Virus record (IMG/VR): IMGVR_UViG_3300025096_000010
Location: 1-64,000 of that record
Length of the DNA stretch: 64,000 nucleotides
Origin: a virus
Strand: one strand, 5' to 3'
Shown here: in pieces, positions 54,151-61,780 of the stretch
How positions within the stretch are numbered: the first letter of the stretch is position 1
Layout of the letters: every line of letters starts with the position of its first letter
The notes under the pieces: generated by a model
The model's database searches: none
What the model was told of the DNA's origin: nothing
The model's input: only the letters and a program-made list of their open reading frames with translations
Position numbers and translations under genes: made by a program

Positions 54151-54609
54151 ATGACGACGCTCCCACAGACCAGATCGATCCCCAACGCCCGCGATTATAC
54201 CCTGTTATCTTCGGGGTATGTCTTCAACACCAAGACCTGCAAGCGCCTTCGCCGTCAGTGGAACGGCAACCAGTGGAAGACGCTGCTTACCAATAATGAC
54301 GGCAAGCGCGTCCATTTCGCCCACGATTCGTTGGATTCGCCCCCTCCCGAGCTGTCGCTCAAACACATCCTCGATTTCGAGGGCGCGCGTCCCATCCCTG
54401 AGTTCCCCCGCTTTGTAGTCACAGCATATGGATGTATATACTGTGTAAAACCTGAATCCCGTGGCCGGAAGTCTGGGCGTGTCTACGCTGTAGCCGAGTT
54501 CATGCGCCGCAATACGCGGTACGTATCCATGAAACACGAATCAGGAATCAGGAAGCAGGTTCCCGTGGACAAGCTCACCAAGAGTGTGTGGGGAGAAGAT
54601 TGTGCATAG
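54151..54609 (+). CDS. hypothetical protein with two NUMOD-like halves
   Basis: A 152-residue basic protein made of two similar halves: YTLLSSGYVFNTKTCKRLRR and later FVVTAYGCIYCVKPESRGRK, each followed by a strand and a KTLLTNNDGKRV or RYVSMKHESGI segment. The strand-turn pattern with aromatic and basic residues is like the NUMOD-type DNA-recognition modules found in homing endonucleases, but no HNH or GIY-YIG nuclease is attached. I start it at ATG 54151. It could be a nuclease-less DNA-binding protein. Confidence 0.5.
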   Translation: MTTLPQTRSIPNARDYTLLSSGYVFNTKTCKRLRRQWNGNQWKTLLTNNDGKRVHFAHDSLDSPPPELSLKHILDFEGARPIPEFPRFVVTAYGCIYCVKPESRGRKSGRVYAVAEFMRRNTRYVSMKHESGIRKQVPVDKLTKSVWGEDCA

Positions 54610-54715
54610 CCTTCTTAACGTGCGGTAGTAAGCCGGTAGACAGCCAATAATTAGTCACTTATCTGGTTTATATAAACCGGAAAAGTCGATTTCCGCGGCC
54701 TATTTTAGGGGGAGT

Positions 54716-54791
54716 TGGCAGGACAGGCGAGACTCGAACTCACAACCCTCGGTTTTGGAGACCGATGCTCTACCAATTGAGCTACTGTCCA
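54716..54791 (-). tRNA. tRNA-Trp (anticodon CCA)
   Basis: Cloverleaf on the minus strand: D-stem GCTC/GAGC, anticodon stem TCGGT/ACCGA with loop CTCCAAA (CCA anticodon), T-stem GTGAG/CTCGC around TTCGAGT, acceptor GGACAG/CTGTCC and an encoded CCA end at 54716-54718. The first pair (1-72) is U-U instead of a normal pair. It is the only tRNA found in the window. GCGGTAGTAA (54622-54631) and its near inverse TTACTACTACCGC (54794-54806) flank it, and a 14-bp palindrome lies at 54665-54678. Confidence 0.9.
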
Positions 54792-54905
54792 AGTTACTAC
54801 TACCGCTTACCGTAAAGGTTCCCCCAACCCACCCCCGTGAAAACCTTGATTGGCACGACGCGTTACACGGATGTGTCCATAAACGTCACTAAAATAGACA
54901 TGAAA

Positions 54906-54969
54906 AGCGCGGGAGCCCCGATTGGTTCTGCCAGAACAATCGGAAGGAGTAGGGCCAGACTCCCGCGCT
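54906..54969 (-). terminator. nested-stem intrinsic terminator
   Basis: On the minus strand, a perfect 10-bp stem (AGCGCGGGAG, 54906-54915 with 54960-54969) is followed by TTTTC. Inside is a second strong hairpin, CCGATTG plus TTCT pairing with AGAA plus CAATCGG (54918-54943) with a 3-nt loop. It lies 7 bp after the lipoprotein stop, so it should end that transcript and insulate the tRNA downstream. Confidence 0.75.
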
Positions 54970-54975
54970 GAGACC

Positions 54976-55194
54976 CTACTCTGCTGTCTCGCCCGTATCA
55001 GATTCTTCCTCAGTAGGCACGAGGTCGACCCCAATACAGAATCTCGGAGGCATGGGCCTGAGGTTAAGGTCCAGTTGAGCCGAAGTAGAGGGCTCAGTGA
55101 ACGGCAACGGAACAGAGCCGCCTAAGTCCATCGTGGAGCAGGAAGATACTAGAAAAGAACAACCTGCACCGATTACGAATAGTTTGGCTTTCAT
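54976..55194 (-). CDS. small lipoprotein, 72 aa
   Basis: A lipoprotein precursor with a basic start, hydrophobic segment and lipobox VSSC (lipidated Cys19). The mature part is short, acidic and Pro-rich (GGSVPLPFTEPSTS, VPTEEESDTGE). It should be held in the inner or outer membrane and face the periplasm. With the adjacent one-helix micropeptide it forms a small envelope module read against the structural genes. A superinfection-exclusion or second spanin-like role is possible but unproven. Confidence 0.7.
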   Translation of the reverse strand: MKAKLFVIGAGCSFLVSSCSTMDLGGSVPLPFTEPSTSAQLDLNLRPMPPRFCIGVDLVPTEEESDTGETAE

Positions 55195-55221
55195 GTCCCG
55201 TGCGTTTTAGAGGATCTGGGA

Positions 55222-55308
55222 TTATATGTCCAGAATTTTCATCGTGATCCACACTAAAGTTAGAGCAACCACAAAATACACATACACTGTTGTTTGATCG
55301 TCTATCAT
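55222..55308 (-). CDS. 28-residue single-TM micropeptide
   Basis: A tiny ORF directly upstream of the lipoprotein gene. Polar start (MIDDQTT), membrane helix at residues 8-23 (VYVYFVVALTLVWITM), then KILDI. The composition is not random for a GC-balanced sequence. It has the same size and build as the micropeptide at 41386-41472. Membrane location is firm; function is unknown. Confidence 0.45.
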   Translation of the reverse strand: MIDDQTTVYVYFVVALTLVWITMKILDI

Positions 55309-55344
55309 GTTAGTGACACCTACTTATTTACAGAATTGACTATT

Positions 55345-55361
55345 ATAGCCTAAAAGGCTAT
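55345..55361 (+). promoter_or_regulatory. hairpin 10 nt upstream of the portal start
   Basis: ATAGCCT-AAA-AGGCTAT forms a perfect 7-bp stem with a 3-nt loop, ending 10 nt before the portal ATG. The only AGG-like ribosome-binding element lies inside the stem, so the hairpin could control portal translation or mark an RNA-processing site. TTGACT at 55336-55341 precedes it without a well-spaced -10 box. Confidence 0.45.
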
Positions 55362-55371
55362 CACATAAACG

Positions 55372-57588
55372 ATGAGCGACCGACCGCTTGATAGCATCGA
55401 CAGTCTGAACCTCGGTTCCTTGGACGAAAAGGGGAAACCCGTAGAGACCCGCCTGAAGGATGTGCAGAGTGCCATAGCTATTTTCGCGACCCTCCTCTCC
55501 GCCGACGAGAAGTCTGCAATAAATCGCGCCCGTGTCGATTCCATGTTTGATGGCGGGGCACCATATAACTCCCAGAGTCTGGCAGTAAGCGGGCAAGGGC
55601 TAAAAACAAACCTGAATTTTGGAGATGCCCAACGACTTTTGGATATTTCTCTTAGTGCTTACGTTGACCTTTACTCTTCACTGGAAAGACTTGTTGAGGT
55701 TAAGGGAACGCAGGGCGAAGCGAGCGAAGTTAAACCGGCGGAAGAAATCGTCGCGGAAGAACTGACCCACCTCATTCGTGCGTGGCCTGAGTTCCACAAC
55801 GCCTACCTGAGGCTCTGCACAACCTTCATCAAGCACGGCGTTGCCGTCGCTTACTTTGATTCGCCTGACGACTGGCGGTTTCGGGTCGGCGGATTTACCG
55901 ATATTCTTATCCCGCGGCAAACCCCCGCCAACGAGGAGTGTATCGATGTTGCTATCGGACGCCGTAGCTACCTGTTGCACGAACTCTACGCCTATATTAA
56001 GAACCCCGAAGTGGCCACCAAGGTGGGGTGGAATGTGGATGAGGTAAGGCGGGTCATTGCCAAGAACGCCTCGACCTCAGGCAGGCCAGAGAGTTACGAG
56101 TCTTGGCAGGCCGAGATGAAGAACAATGACCTGCACACCGGACTCCAGAACCCATCTGTAAAGGTGCTGCATTTCTGGATCAAGGAGATGGACGGCAGCG
56201 TCAGCCACTATATTTCGGCAGAAAACTCCCCGAAGGATTTCCTCTATAAGAAAGTTTCCAGATATGAAAAGGCCGAGCAGGCATACGTGATGTTCACCTA
56301 TGGCGTCGGCAGCAACGGCACATACCATTCGATTCGTGGCCTAGGCCAACGCATCTTCGCCCATGTACAGACCAGTAACAGACTGCGTTGCCAGCAGATC
56401 GACGGAGCCATGCTCGCGTCTGCGGTGATGATCCAACCCGAAAACCAAAGGTCTCTGGACGAATTGCAATTCACCTTCTACGGCGCGTATGCCGTTTTGA
56501 GCCCCAACGTGAGCATCGTTGAGAAGGCGATCCCTAATTTGGGGACTGCCGTCCAACCCGCCTTGGAGGACCTAACCCGACAGCTGCAGCTCAATACCGA
56601 TACTGTCAGCACGTATGGCCCCGATCAGAGTTCACCATACAGGAATCAGATGCAGGTTACAGCTGACATGGATGTCACCACCCGCTTGTCGGGGGCCAGC
56701 CTGAACCTGTTCTATGCCAGCTGGAACCGGCTTCTCCGAGAAGTCGTTCGGCGTATTGTTACGACGAAAAAACCGGATGGCGCGATCAGGGACTTCTATG
56801 CGCGCTGCGAAGCGCGGGGCATTCCCCCCGAGTTTATCAAGACTTTGGATGTGGACCGCACGAAAGCCGTAAGGTCTATCGGCAATGGTAGCCACGCCAA
56901 TAGGATGGTAGCCCTTCGGGAGCTTCAGGGCATCAGCGGCCAGTTCGACGACGTCGGTCGCCGCAACCTGACCCGCGATATTGTCTCGACCAGAGTGGGC
57001 CACGACCTCGCGGACAGGTACGCCCCGTCGAATGCAGAGAAGCGCCCAACCGTAGACCTTAAGATTGCCTTCTTTGAAAACCAGCAGCTCATGGAGGGCC
57101 AGCCCGTTCCGGTTGTCGGAAACGAGTTGCATGGCACACATCTGGAGATTCACCTAGCCCCCCTCGCACAACTGATTGAACAACTCAACGTGGGGGAGGC
57201 CGATCCAATGCAGGCCCTACCTACGTTGCAGGCATTTTATGAGCATATTAGCCAGACCGTCCAACTTGCCGCAGGCGACCCCGCCCTTGAGGGGTTGGTC
57301 GGGCAGGCCCAACAGGTCCTTCAGTTCGCTGAAGAAGCCATCAATAATACCGCCAAAGCCGCTCAGAAGATCCAACGAGATCAAGCGCAGCAGGCCGAGG
57401 TCCCGGCTGAGGGAGAAGAGGCCCCACCTCAACAAGACCCCAAGTTGATGGAACATCAGGTAAAAATGCAGATCGCCCAAGAAAAGGCAGAACTAGATAT
57501 GGCGATTAAGCAGAAGAAACATGAGCAAGAAATGGCTTTGCGAGATGCGAAGGCCGCGCTAGAGTTCCGCGAAAGTAGTGAACTCTAA
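55372..57588 (+). CDS. portal protein (large podovirus type)
   Basis: A 738-residue portal, the dodecameric ring through which DNA enters and leaves the capsid. Typical features: helical N-terminus, a wing domain with beta strands (AYVMFTYGVGSNGTYHSIRGLGQRIF), a long central helix region with ASWNRLLREVVRRI and a C-terminal Gln/Lys/Glu-rich coiled coil (about 640-738). The size and this tail match portals of podoviruses with large heads. It opens the head operon, followed by scaffold and capsid genes. The next gene starts 11 bp inside its 3' end. Confidence 0.82.
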   Translation: MSDRPLDSIDSLNLGSLDEKGKPVETRLKDVQSAIAIFATLLSADEKSAINRARVDSMFDGGAPYNSQSLAVSGQGLKTNLNFGDAQRLLDISLSAYVDLYSSLERLVEVKGTQGEASEVKPAEEIVAEELTHLIRAWPEFHNAYLRLCTTFIKHGVAVAYFDSPDDWRFRVGGFTDILIPRQTPANEECIDVAIGRRSYLLHELYAYIKNPEVATKVGWNVDEVRRVIAKNASTSGRPESYESWQAEMKNNDLHTGLQNPSVKVLHFWIKEMDGSVSHYISAENSPKDFLYKKVSRYEKAEQAYVMFTYGVGSNGTYHSIRGLGQRIFAHVQTSNRLRCQQIDGAMLASAVMIQPENQRSLDELQFTFYGAYAVLSPNVSIVEKAIPNLGTAVQPALEDLTRQLQLNTDTVSTYGPDQSSPYRNQMQVTADMDVTTRLSGASLNLFYASWNRLLREVVRRIVTTKKPDGAIRDFYARCEARGIPPEFIKTLDVDRTKAVRSIGNGSHANRMVALRELQGISGQFDDVGRRNLTRDIVSTRVGHDLADRYAPSNAEKRPTVDLKIAFFENQQLMEGQPVPVVGNELHGTHLEIHLAPLAQLIEQLNVGEADPMQALPTLQAFYEHISQTVQLAAGDPALEGLVGQAQQVLQFAEEAINNTAKAAQKIQRDQAQQAEVPAEGEEAPPQQDPKLMEHQVKMQIAQEKAELDMAIKQKKHEQEMALRDAKAALEFRESSEL

Positions 57589-57904
57589 GGAACTTCTCAC
57601 ACTACATGATGAGACTTGCAGGGAGTGCAAGGATATCATGCGGACTAAAAACTCCGATTATACGGGGGGCAAGGATGCCGTGGACCCGTTTGCTAATTTC
57701 AAAAGTAGCACAGTGGTCGGTATCCACCCCGTGCACGGCCTCCTGATGCGGGTACTGGACAAGATCCAGAGAATACGTTCATTTGTGAACGATAAAGAGT
57801 TACAGGTCCCCAATGAGAGTGTAGAAGACGCCTGCCACGATATTGTGAATTATGCGATTCTGGCGAAAGCCATGCTCAAGGAGGAGCGCGAACAACTTCA
57901 ATAG
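57578..57904 (+). CDS. DUF1599 (nucleotide-modification-associated domain 1) protein
   Basis: A 108-residue all-helical protein of the MazG-like fold. It has the DUF1599 pattern: HDETCRECKDIM, NSDYTGG, DPFANFKSS, GLLMRVLDKIQRI and ESVEDACHDIVNYAILAK, with acidic metal-binding residues (Glu-Asp-x-x-x-Asp). Members are linked to modified nucleotides or nucleotide-pool cleaning in phages. The start is GTG at 57578. It lies between portal and scaffold genes, an odd place for a nucleotide enzyme. Confidence 0.75.
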   Translation: MNSKELLTLHDETCRECKDIMRTKNSDYTGGKDAVDPFANFKSSTVVGIHPVHGLLMRVLDKIQRIRSFVNDKELQVPNESVEDACHDIVNYAILAKAMLKEEREQLQ

Positions 57905-58201
57905 ATGCCCAAGTCTGTTACACCCCCGGTTCCCGTAGATCGTTGGTTCAGGGATACGGTCGCCGTTAAAGAGCTGCACGATATCTTGGAAACCCCCACT
58001 TTCCAGAAAGCCGTTGCCGTCCTCAAAGAAATAGCTGGCCCCTCGTTCAATACTTTGCAAGACTGCGAGCGGAATAATACCCGACTTGCATGGTACGCAG
58101 GCTACCGGGATGCCTTTAATGACCTCCATAAATTAACAAAGATTCGCAATCCTAAAACTACGTCCGCTCATCCTGATGAGTGGACCCATATTGACTCATG
58201 A
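57905..58201 (+). CDS. hypothetical protein, 98 aa
   Basis: A soluble protein with helical parts (AVKELHDILETPTFQKAVAVL and TRLAWYAGYRDAFNDLHKL). Similar small helical proteins often sit beside portal or scaffold genes in podoviruses. Starts directly after the DUF1599 stop and ends with a 4-bp ATGA overlap with the scaffold gene. Function unknown, perhaps head assembly. Confidence 0.65.
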   Translation: MPKSVTPPVPVDRWFRDTVAVKELHDILETPTFQKAVAVLKEIAGPSFNTLQDCERNNTRLAWYAGYRDAFNDLHKLTKIRNPKTTSAHPDEWTHIDS

Positions 58202-59412
58202 GTGAAGAAGCCGCCGTTGAAACTGCGCCAGAAGCCGCGCCAGAAGTTGCCGTAGAAGCCACCCCCGATACCGTAGTTGAGTCCCTGCCCGACGCGGGTA
58301 ATGAACCTGCTAGTTTTTCTGATGCCTTAGAGCAGGCGCTTGAAAAAATGGGCGCGGAGGCCCCTGAACCAGAACCAGAAGTAGCCCCCGAACCGGAACC
58401 GGAACCGGAGGCCGAAACCGCCCCCGAGCCAGAGGCAGCAGAAAAAACGACCGAGGAAGCGGAAGTCGCCCCGTTGGATCAGCTTAGTGAGGATGTGGGG
58501 GACGACTGGACCCCCAAAGCCGCAAGCAGATTTAAGCAGCTTAAGGCAGAGCTGAAGAATAGTTCCTCTGAGTTGGAGACCCTGCGGCAGAAAAGCGTCG
58601 AACATGAAGCTAGGATCAAGGAGCTGTCAGCTATAAATGAAGCGGATGATCCAAAAGCATTACAGGAAAAGCTCGCTCAGTATGAACAGGAAAAAATGTT
58701 CACCAATCTGGAAGAGACCGAGGCTTATAAGCAAAGGGTCACCAAACCGTTACGAGAATTACTAGACAGTACCGAAGCGGTAGCTGAAAAATATGGTATC
58801 GATGCGGAGGCTCTTGTTGACGCCGTAGCCCTGACTGATGAGGCTGAGCAAGATAAAGCTCTGGAGGGGTTGCTTGAATTGGCTACTGATCGCGACAAGT
58901 CACGCATTTACCGGGTCATTGAAAACATCGAGCCCCTCATGGCTGTTAGGAAGGCCATGCACGACAATGTGGAACAGGCCGTTGCTGAGGCCAAGGAAGC
59001 CGACGAGCAAAAGCAGAAGCAAAAATTAGCTACCCAGTATAAAGTGCGTGAGCAAGTTGCTACCGAGGTTGGGGACCGAGTTTCTGAAAAGCTGCCCTTC
59101 CTGAAGGCCGTAGAGGGGTTTGATATGTCCGCGGCTAAAGAAGCCGCAGTCAACTCAGACCCCACCACGATTCATCCGGTAGACCACGCCTACAATACCA
59201 TAGCTTCCCAGATTTTACCCACGGTCGTCAGGGAATACGCCTCCATGCGTAAAGAAATTGAAGTTCTGACGGACCGCCTCGCTGAATTTGAGGGGGCCGA
59301 GCCCACTGCGGGGCATATCCCCAGCTCAGCCGCGGGTTTACAGCAGTCCTCGGACAATTTATCGTTTGAGGAGTCTATCAGCGCGGCCTTTTCCTCACTG
59401 CCCGCGCAGTAG
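58198..59412 (+). CDS. scaffolding protein
   Basis: A 404-residue, very acidic protein placed between portal and major capsid genes, the usual scaffold position. The first 100 residues are a disordered Pro-Glu-Ala-rich acidic region with PEPEPEPE runs, followed by long coiled coils (about 115-300, ELKNSSSELETLRQKSVEHEARI) and a helical C-terminus that would contact the capsid. It directs prohead assembly and is then removed. A role as an internal head protein is the alternative. Confidence 0.75.
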   Translation: MSEEAAVETAPEAAPEVAVEATPDTVVESLPDAGNEPASFSDALEQALEKMGAEAPEPEPEVAPEPEPEPEAETAPEPEAAEKTTEEAEVAPLDQLSEDVGDDWTPKAASRFKQLKAELKNSSSELETLRQKSVEHEARIKELSAINEADDPKALQEKLAQYEQEKMFTNLEETEAYKQRVTKPLRELLDSTEAVAEKYGIDAEALVDAVALTDEAEQDKALEGLLELATDRDKSRIYRVIENIEPLMAVRKAMHDNVEQAVAEAKEADEQKQKQKLATQYKVREQVATEVGDRVSEKLPFLKAVEGFDMSAAKEAAVNSDPTTIHPVDHAYNTIASQILPTVVREYASMRKEIEVLTDRLAEFEGAEPTAGHIPSSAAGLQQSSDNLSFEESISAAFSSLPAQ

Positions 59413-59495
59413 CCTATAGGAGGGGGTGACAGCCCAATAACTATGCTGTTGACACATTGGTGTGTTTAGTATTATATAGCTCAAATGACGCAGTT

Positions 59496-59597
59496 GGTTG
59501 CTCTAGCCATCAAATAGTTCTACAAGCTGCCGAATACATCGAGCGTTGACTCACCCACATAGACAGGCCGGTTGCTCTAGCCATTAAATAGTTCTAC
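59496..59597. repeat. 28-bp direct repeat, 74-bp period, upstream of the capsid gene
   Basis: GGTTGCTCTAGCCAT followed by YAAATAGTTCTAC occurs at 59496-59523 and 59570-59597, differing by one base. On the minus strand each copy reads like a tRNA D-arm (TTTAATGGCTAGAGC), and the period equals a tRNA length, but no T-arm or closing acceptor stem can be built. It lies in the 279-bp gap between scaffold and capsid genes, so a phage promoter or processing signal for capsid expression is the other option. Confidence 0.6.
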
Positions 59598-59691
59598 CCA
59601 CGGTCCGTCCCTAACCTTTTATTTTAGTCAGGCCGCTTAAGCCCCAGACAGGGGAGTGGTCTATTTCCCTCAACTTTACTCCTATAATACA

Positions 59692-61071
59692 ATGGCCTTC
59701 GGACCTCCCGGAACTCTTACGCTAGGCGCAGGTGGTGTAGACCCCACTGGTGCTTCGCAAGACATCAACACGATCCTGACCCAAGAAGCTGGTCGGATTG
59801 GCAATGACATTCATAAAGCCACTCTGCACACCAGCCCTTGGCTTGATCTCATTAAGCAAACCACATTCCCTGAAGGAATGGGTTATCAACTCAGCACACT
59901 GGTTTATGACCGTTCGCTGCCTATCACTCCTATGACACATGACCTTGGCGATGGTTCAGGGCAGTCTGTAGGTACCAACTGGGCTGCTATGGGTAATAAC
60001 GATCAGACTGCTTCTCGCGGTTTCACCGCTTTGCAGACCGACACGACCGCCTCACTCCCAACTGAGGATGCAAATGTTAATACCATTGACTTCTCCAAGC
60101 AGCTCAAGGTCTACAGCCTGAGTCGTGCAGTAATCGAATCCCCACGTATCAACGTCGAGGAACTTCGCTACGCCGCACACCGGACTGAGCAACTTCGGGC
60201 TATCATGGATCTCCTCAAGGAGTCCACTCGTCAGTCTTGGGAAGAGCGTTATCGTCAGCAGTATGACAAGCAGTGCGACAACGTCGTTTACTGCAAGGCG
60301 TCGGGCACCGTCTTTGCTACTGGTGCAGAAGGTAGCCCGACTACCACCAACGACGCCAGCGAAACTGCTCTCGACGTTGACGCTGCAATCACCGTTGGTG
60401 GTGACGGCGGCGATTCCGACGATGTAGTTGATACTACTGCCAACATCTCCAACGCAATTCTGGATAAGATTTACTTCCAGCTCGTGCGTAAAGGTGCAGG
60501 CACCAATGCCTACGGTCGCGAGAATGGTCGCCCCGTGTTCACCCTCGTGTGTTCTTCGGAGGCGTCCTATCAGCTCCAGACCGAAGCAGGTTTCCGCGAC
60601 GATGTGCGTTACAACAATTCCAAGGTCAGCGATCTCATCGCTCCTTTGGGTGTTGAGAAGTCCTTCAGAGGGTTTTACCACCTGATCGACGACATGGCCC
60701 CTCGTTTCAACCTCGCACTTTCCACCGACAATCTGGTTGAAGTGCCTGTTTACAACGTCAACGTGACCACCAATAACGTCGAGATGAACACAGACTACGA
60801 CAGCGCCGCTGTTGAGGCTGCTTACATCCTCCACCAAGATGTGATGGAATCCCTGATTCCTTCGCCCATTGGTAATGTGGGTGCACTCAAGTTTGACCCC
60901 GTGTCATACAAAGGAGACTTCCGCTGGACGAACATCCCAGATGTTATTCGCAATCCTGACGGCCAAATTGGTTTCTTCAGAGGCATCATGGCCAGCGCAT
61001 CGAAGCCGATTAAGACGGACTTCGGTTACGTCATCCTCTTCAAGCGCACCAGCACCACGCCTGCTGCGTAA
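59692..61071 (+). CDS. major capsid protein
   Basis: A 459-residue protein in the correct order after portal and scaffold, of the size of podovirus capsid proteins and with the expected mixed alpha/beta composition. It begins MAFGPPGTLTLGAGG and contains helical DINTILTQEAGRIGNDIHK and LRAIMDLLKESTRQSWEERY (a candidate spine helix), followed by beta-rich parts. The start at 59692 sits just after CCTATAATACA and has no Shine-Dalgarno site. The HK97 fold is assumed. A GC-rich hairpin follows the gene. Confidence 0.85.
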   Translation: MAFGPPGTLTLGAGGVDPTGASQDINTILTQEAGRIGNDIHKATLHTSPWLDLIKQTTFPEGMGYQLSTLVYDRSLPITPMTHDLGDGSGQSVGTNWAAMGNNDQTASRGFTALQTDTTASLPTEDANVNTIDFSKQLKVYSLSRAVIESPRINVEELRYAAHRTEQLRAIMDLLKESTRQSWEERYRQQYDKQCDNVVYCKASGTVFATGAEGSPTTTNDASETALDVDAAITVGGDGGDSDDVVDTTANISNAILDKIYFQLVRKGAGTNAYGRENGRPVFTLVCSSEASYQLQTEAGFRDDVRYNNSKVSDLIAPLGVEKSFRGFYHLIDDMAPRFNLALSTDNLVEVPVYNVNVTTNNVEMNTDYDSAAVEAAYILHQDVMESLIPSPIGNVGALKFDPVSYKGDFRWTNIPDVIRNPDGQIGFFRGIMASASKPIKTDFGYVILFKRTSTTPAA

Positions 61072-61083
61072 GGTTTAACTTGT

Positions 61084-61113
61084 GCGGGGTAGCGGCTAAA
61101 CCCGTTACCCCGC
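61084..61113 (+). terminator. hairpin after the capsid gene
   Basis: GCGGGGTA plus CGG (61084-61095) pairs with CCG plus TACCCCGC (61102-61113): 11 bp with one mismatch and a 6-nt loop. No U-tract follows, so it may be a partial terminator or an RNA-stabilising structure that raises capsid mRNA levels over downstream genes. Confidence 0.55.
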
Positions 61114-61132
61114 GCATAACCCAAATACGATT

Positions 61133-61705
61133 ATGCCAACTTTAGATGATTTACCAACCTTGGCGAAGAACGCTGCGGTTGCTGCAAGCGATTCCATTGC
61201 CATTTCAAACAAAGATTTGGGTGGCGGGACCAAAATTCAACAAGTCCCCGCAGCCCTCGTCGGGCTAGGTTATACCCATGCTTGGGTTCTTAACTGGGAT
61301 ACTGCTGAGTTAGCCGCTGAAACGGTTGATGATACTGATGAAGAGATCACGTTGATTGCGATTCCCGCTAATTCCTTTATTACTAAGGCAATGTTCGTAG
61401 TTACAGAAGCGTTTGCGGGGCTTACAGCCTGTAATGCTTTTTTAGGAAGAACCGCCGATAAAAATGGCTACATTGAATCAACATCTCTATTAGCTAAATT
61501 AGCGAAAGTTAACATAGCTGGAGATGAGATTGATGCCTTCGGTGAGCTTGATGTTGTTACCGCATCTGACCAAGACTTGATAATTACATTTGATCCAGCA
61601 GGTAACACTGAGGCTTTAGGAACAGACTTAACTGCTGGACAGCTTGTAGTTCTTGTTGCTCTTACTGAAATTGCTGACTTCAAAGACCTTGTTCCTGCAA
61701 CCTAA
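61133..61705 (+). CDS. structural protein, possible capsid decoration protein
   Basis: A 190-residue acidic protein with a beta-sandwich-like pattern (EEITLIAIPANSFITKAMFVV, QDLIITFDPAG, GQLVVLVALTEI). The 25-residue start is flexible. The C-terminal 140 residues look like the small beta proteins encoded after capsid genes in marine phages, which are often head decoration or fibre proteins. This role is inferred. An intrinsic terminator follows it. Confidence 0.6.
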   Translation: MPTLDDLPTLAKNAAVAASDSIAISNKDLGGGTKIQQVPAALVGLGYTHAWVLNWDTAELAAETVDDTDEEITLIAIPANSFITKAMFVVTEAFAGLTACNAFLGRTADKNGYIESTSLLAKLAKVNIAGDEIDAFGELDVVTASDQDLIITFDPAGNTEALGTDLTAGQLVVLVALTEIADFKDLVPAT

Positions 61706-61730
61706 TTCCCACCCGCAACCCAACCCACAG

Positions 61731-61775
61731 ATCCCGAGCCCTGAACAACCCTTCGGGGTTCGGGATTTTACTTTA
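61731..61775 (+). terminator. intrinsic terminator
   Basis: Inner hairpin AACCC-TTCG-GGGTT (61747-61760) with a stable UUCG loop, inside an outer stem ATCCCGA/TCGGGAT (61731-61737 with 61760-61766), followed by TTTTACTTTA. It lies 26 bp after the decoration-like gene and just before the next start, so it ends the capsid transcript. Confidence 0.8.
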
Positions 61776-61780
61776 CGATC

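Noticed and set aside
59500-59600. Two tandem tRNA genes on the minus strand
   Set aside because: Only the D-arm-like part fits; no T-arm consensus, no paired acceptor stem.
60052-60837. 261-codon minus-strand ORF opposite the capsid gene
   Set aside because: Fully antisense to the capsid gene with Val/Val-Glu-rich translation and no operon context.
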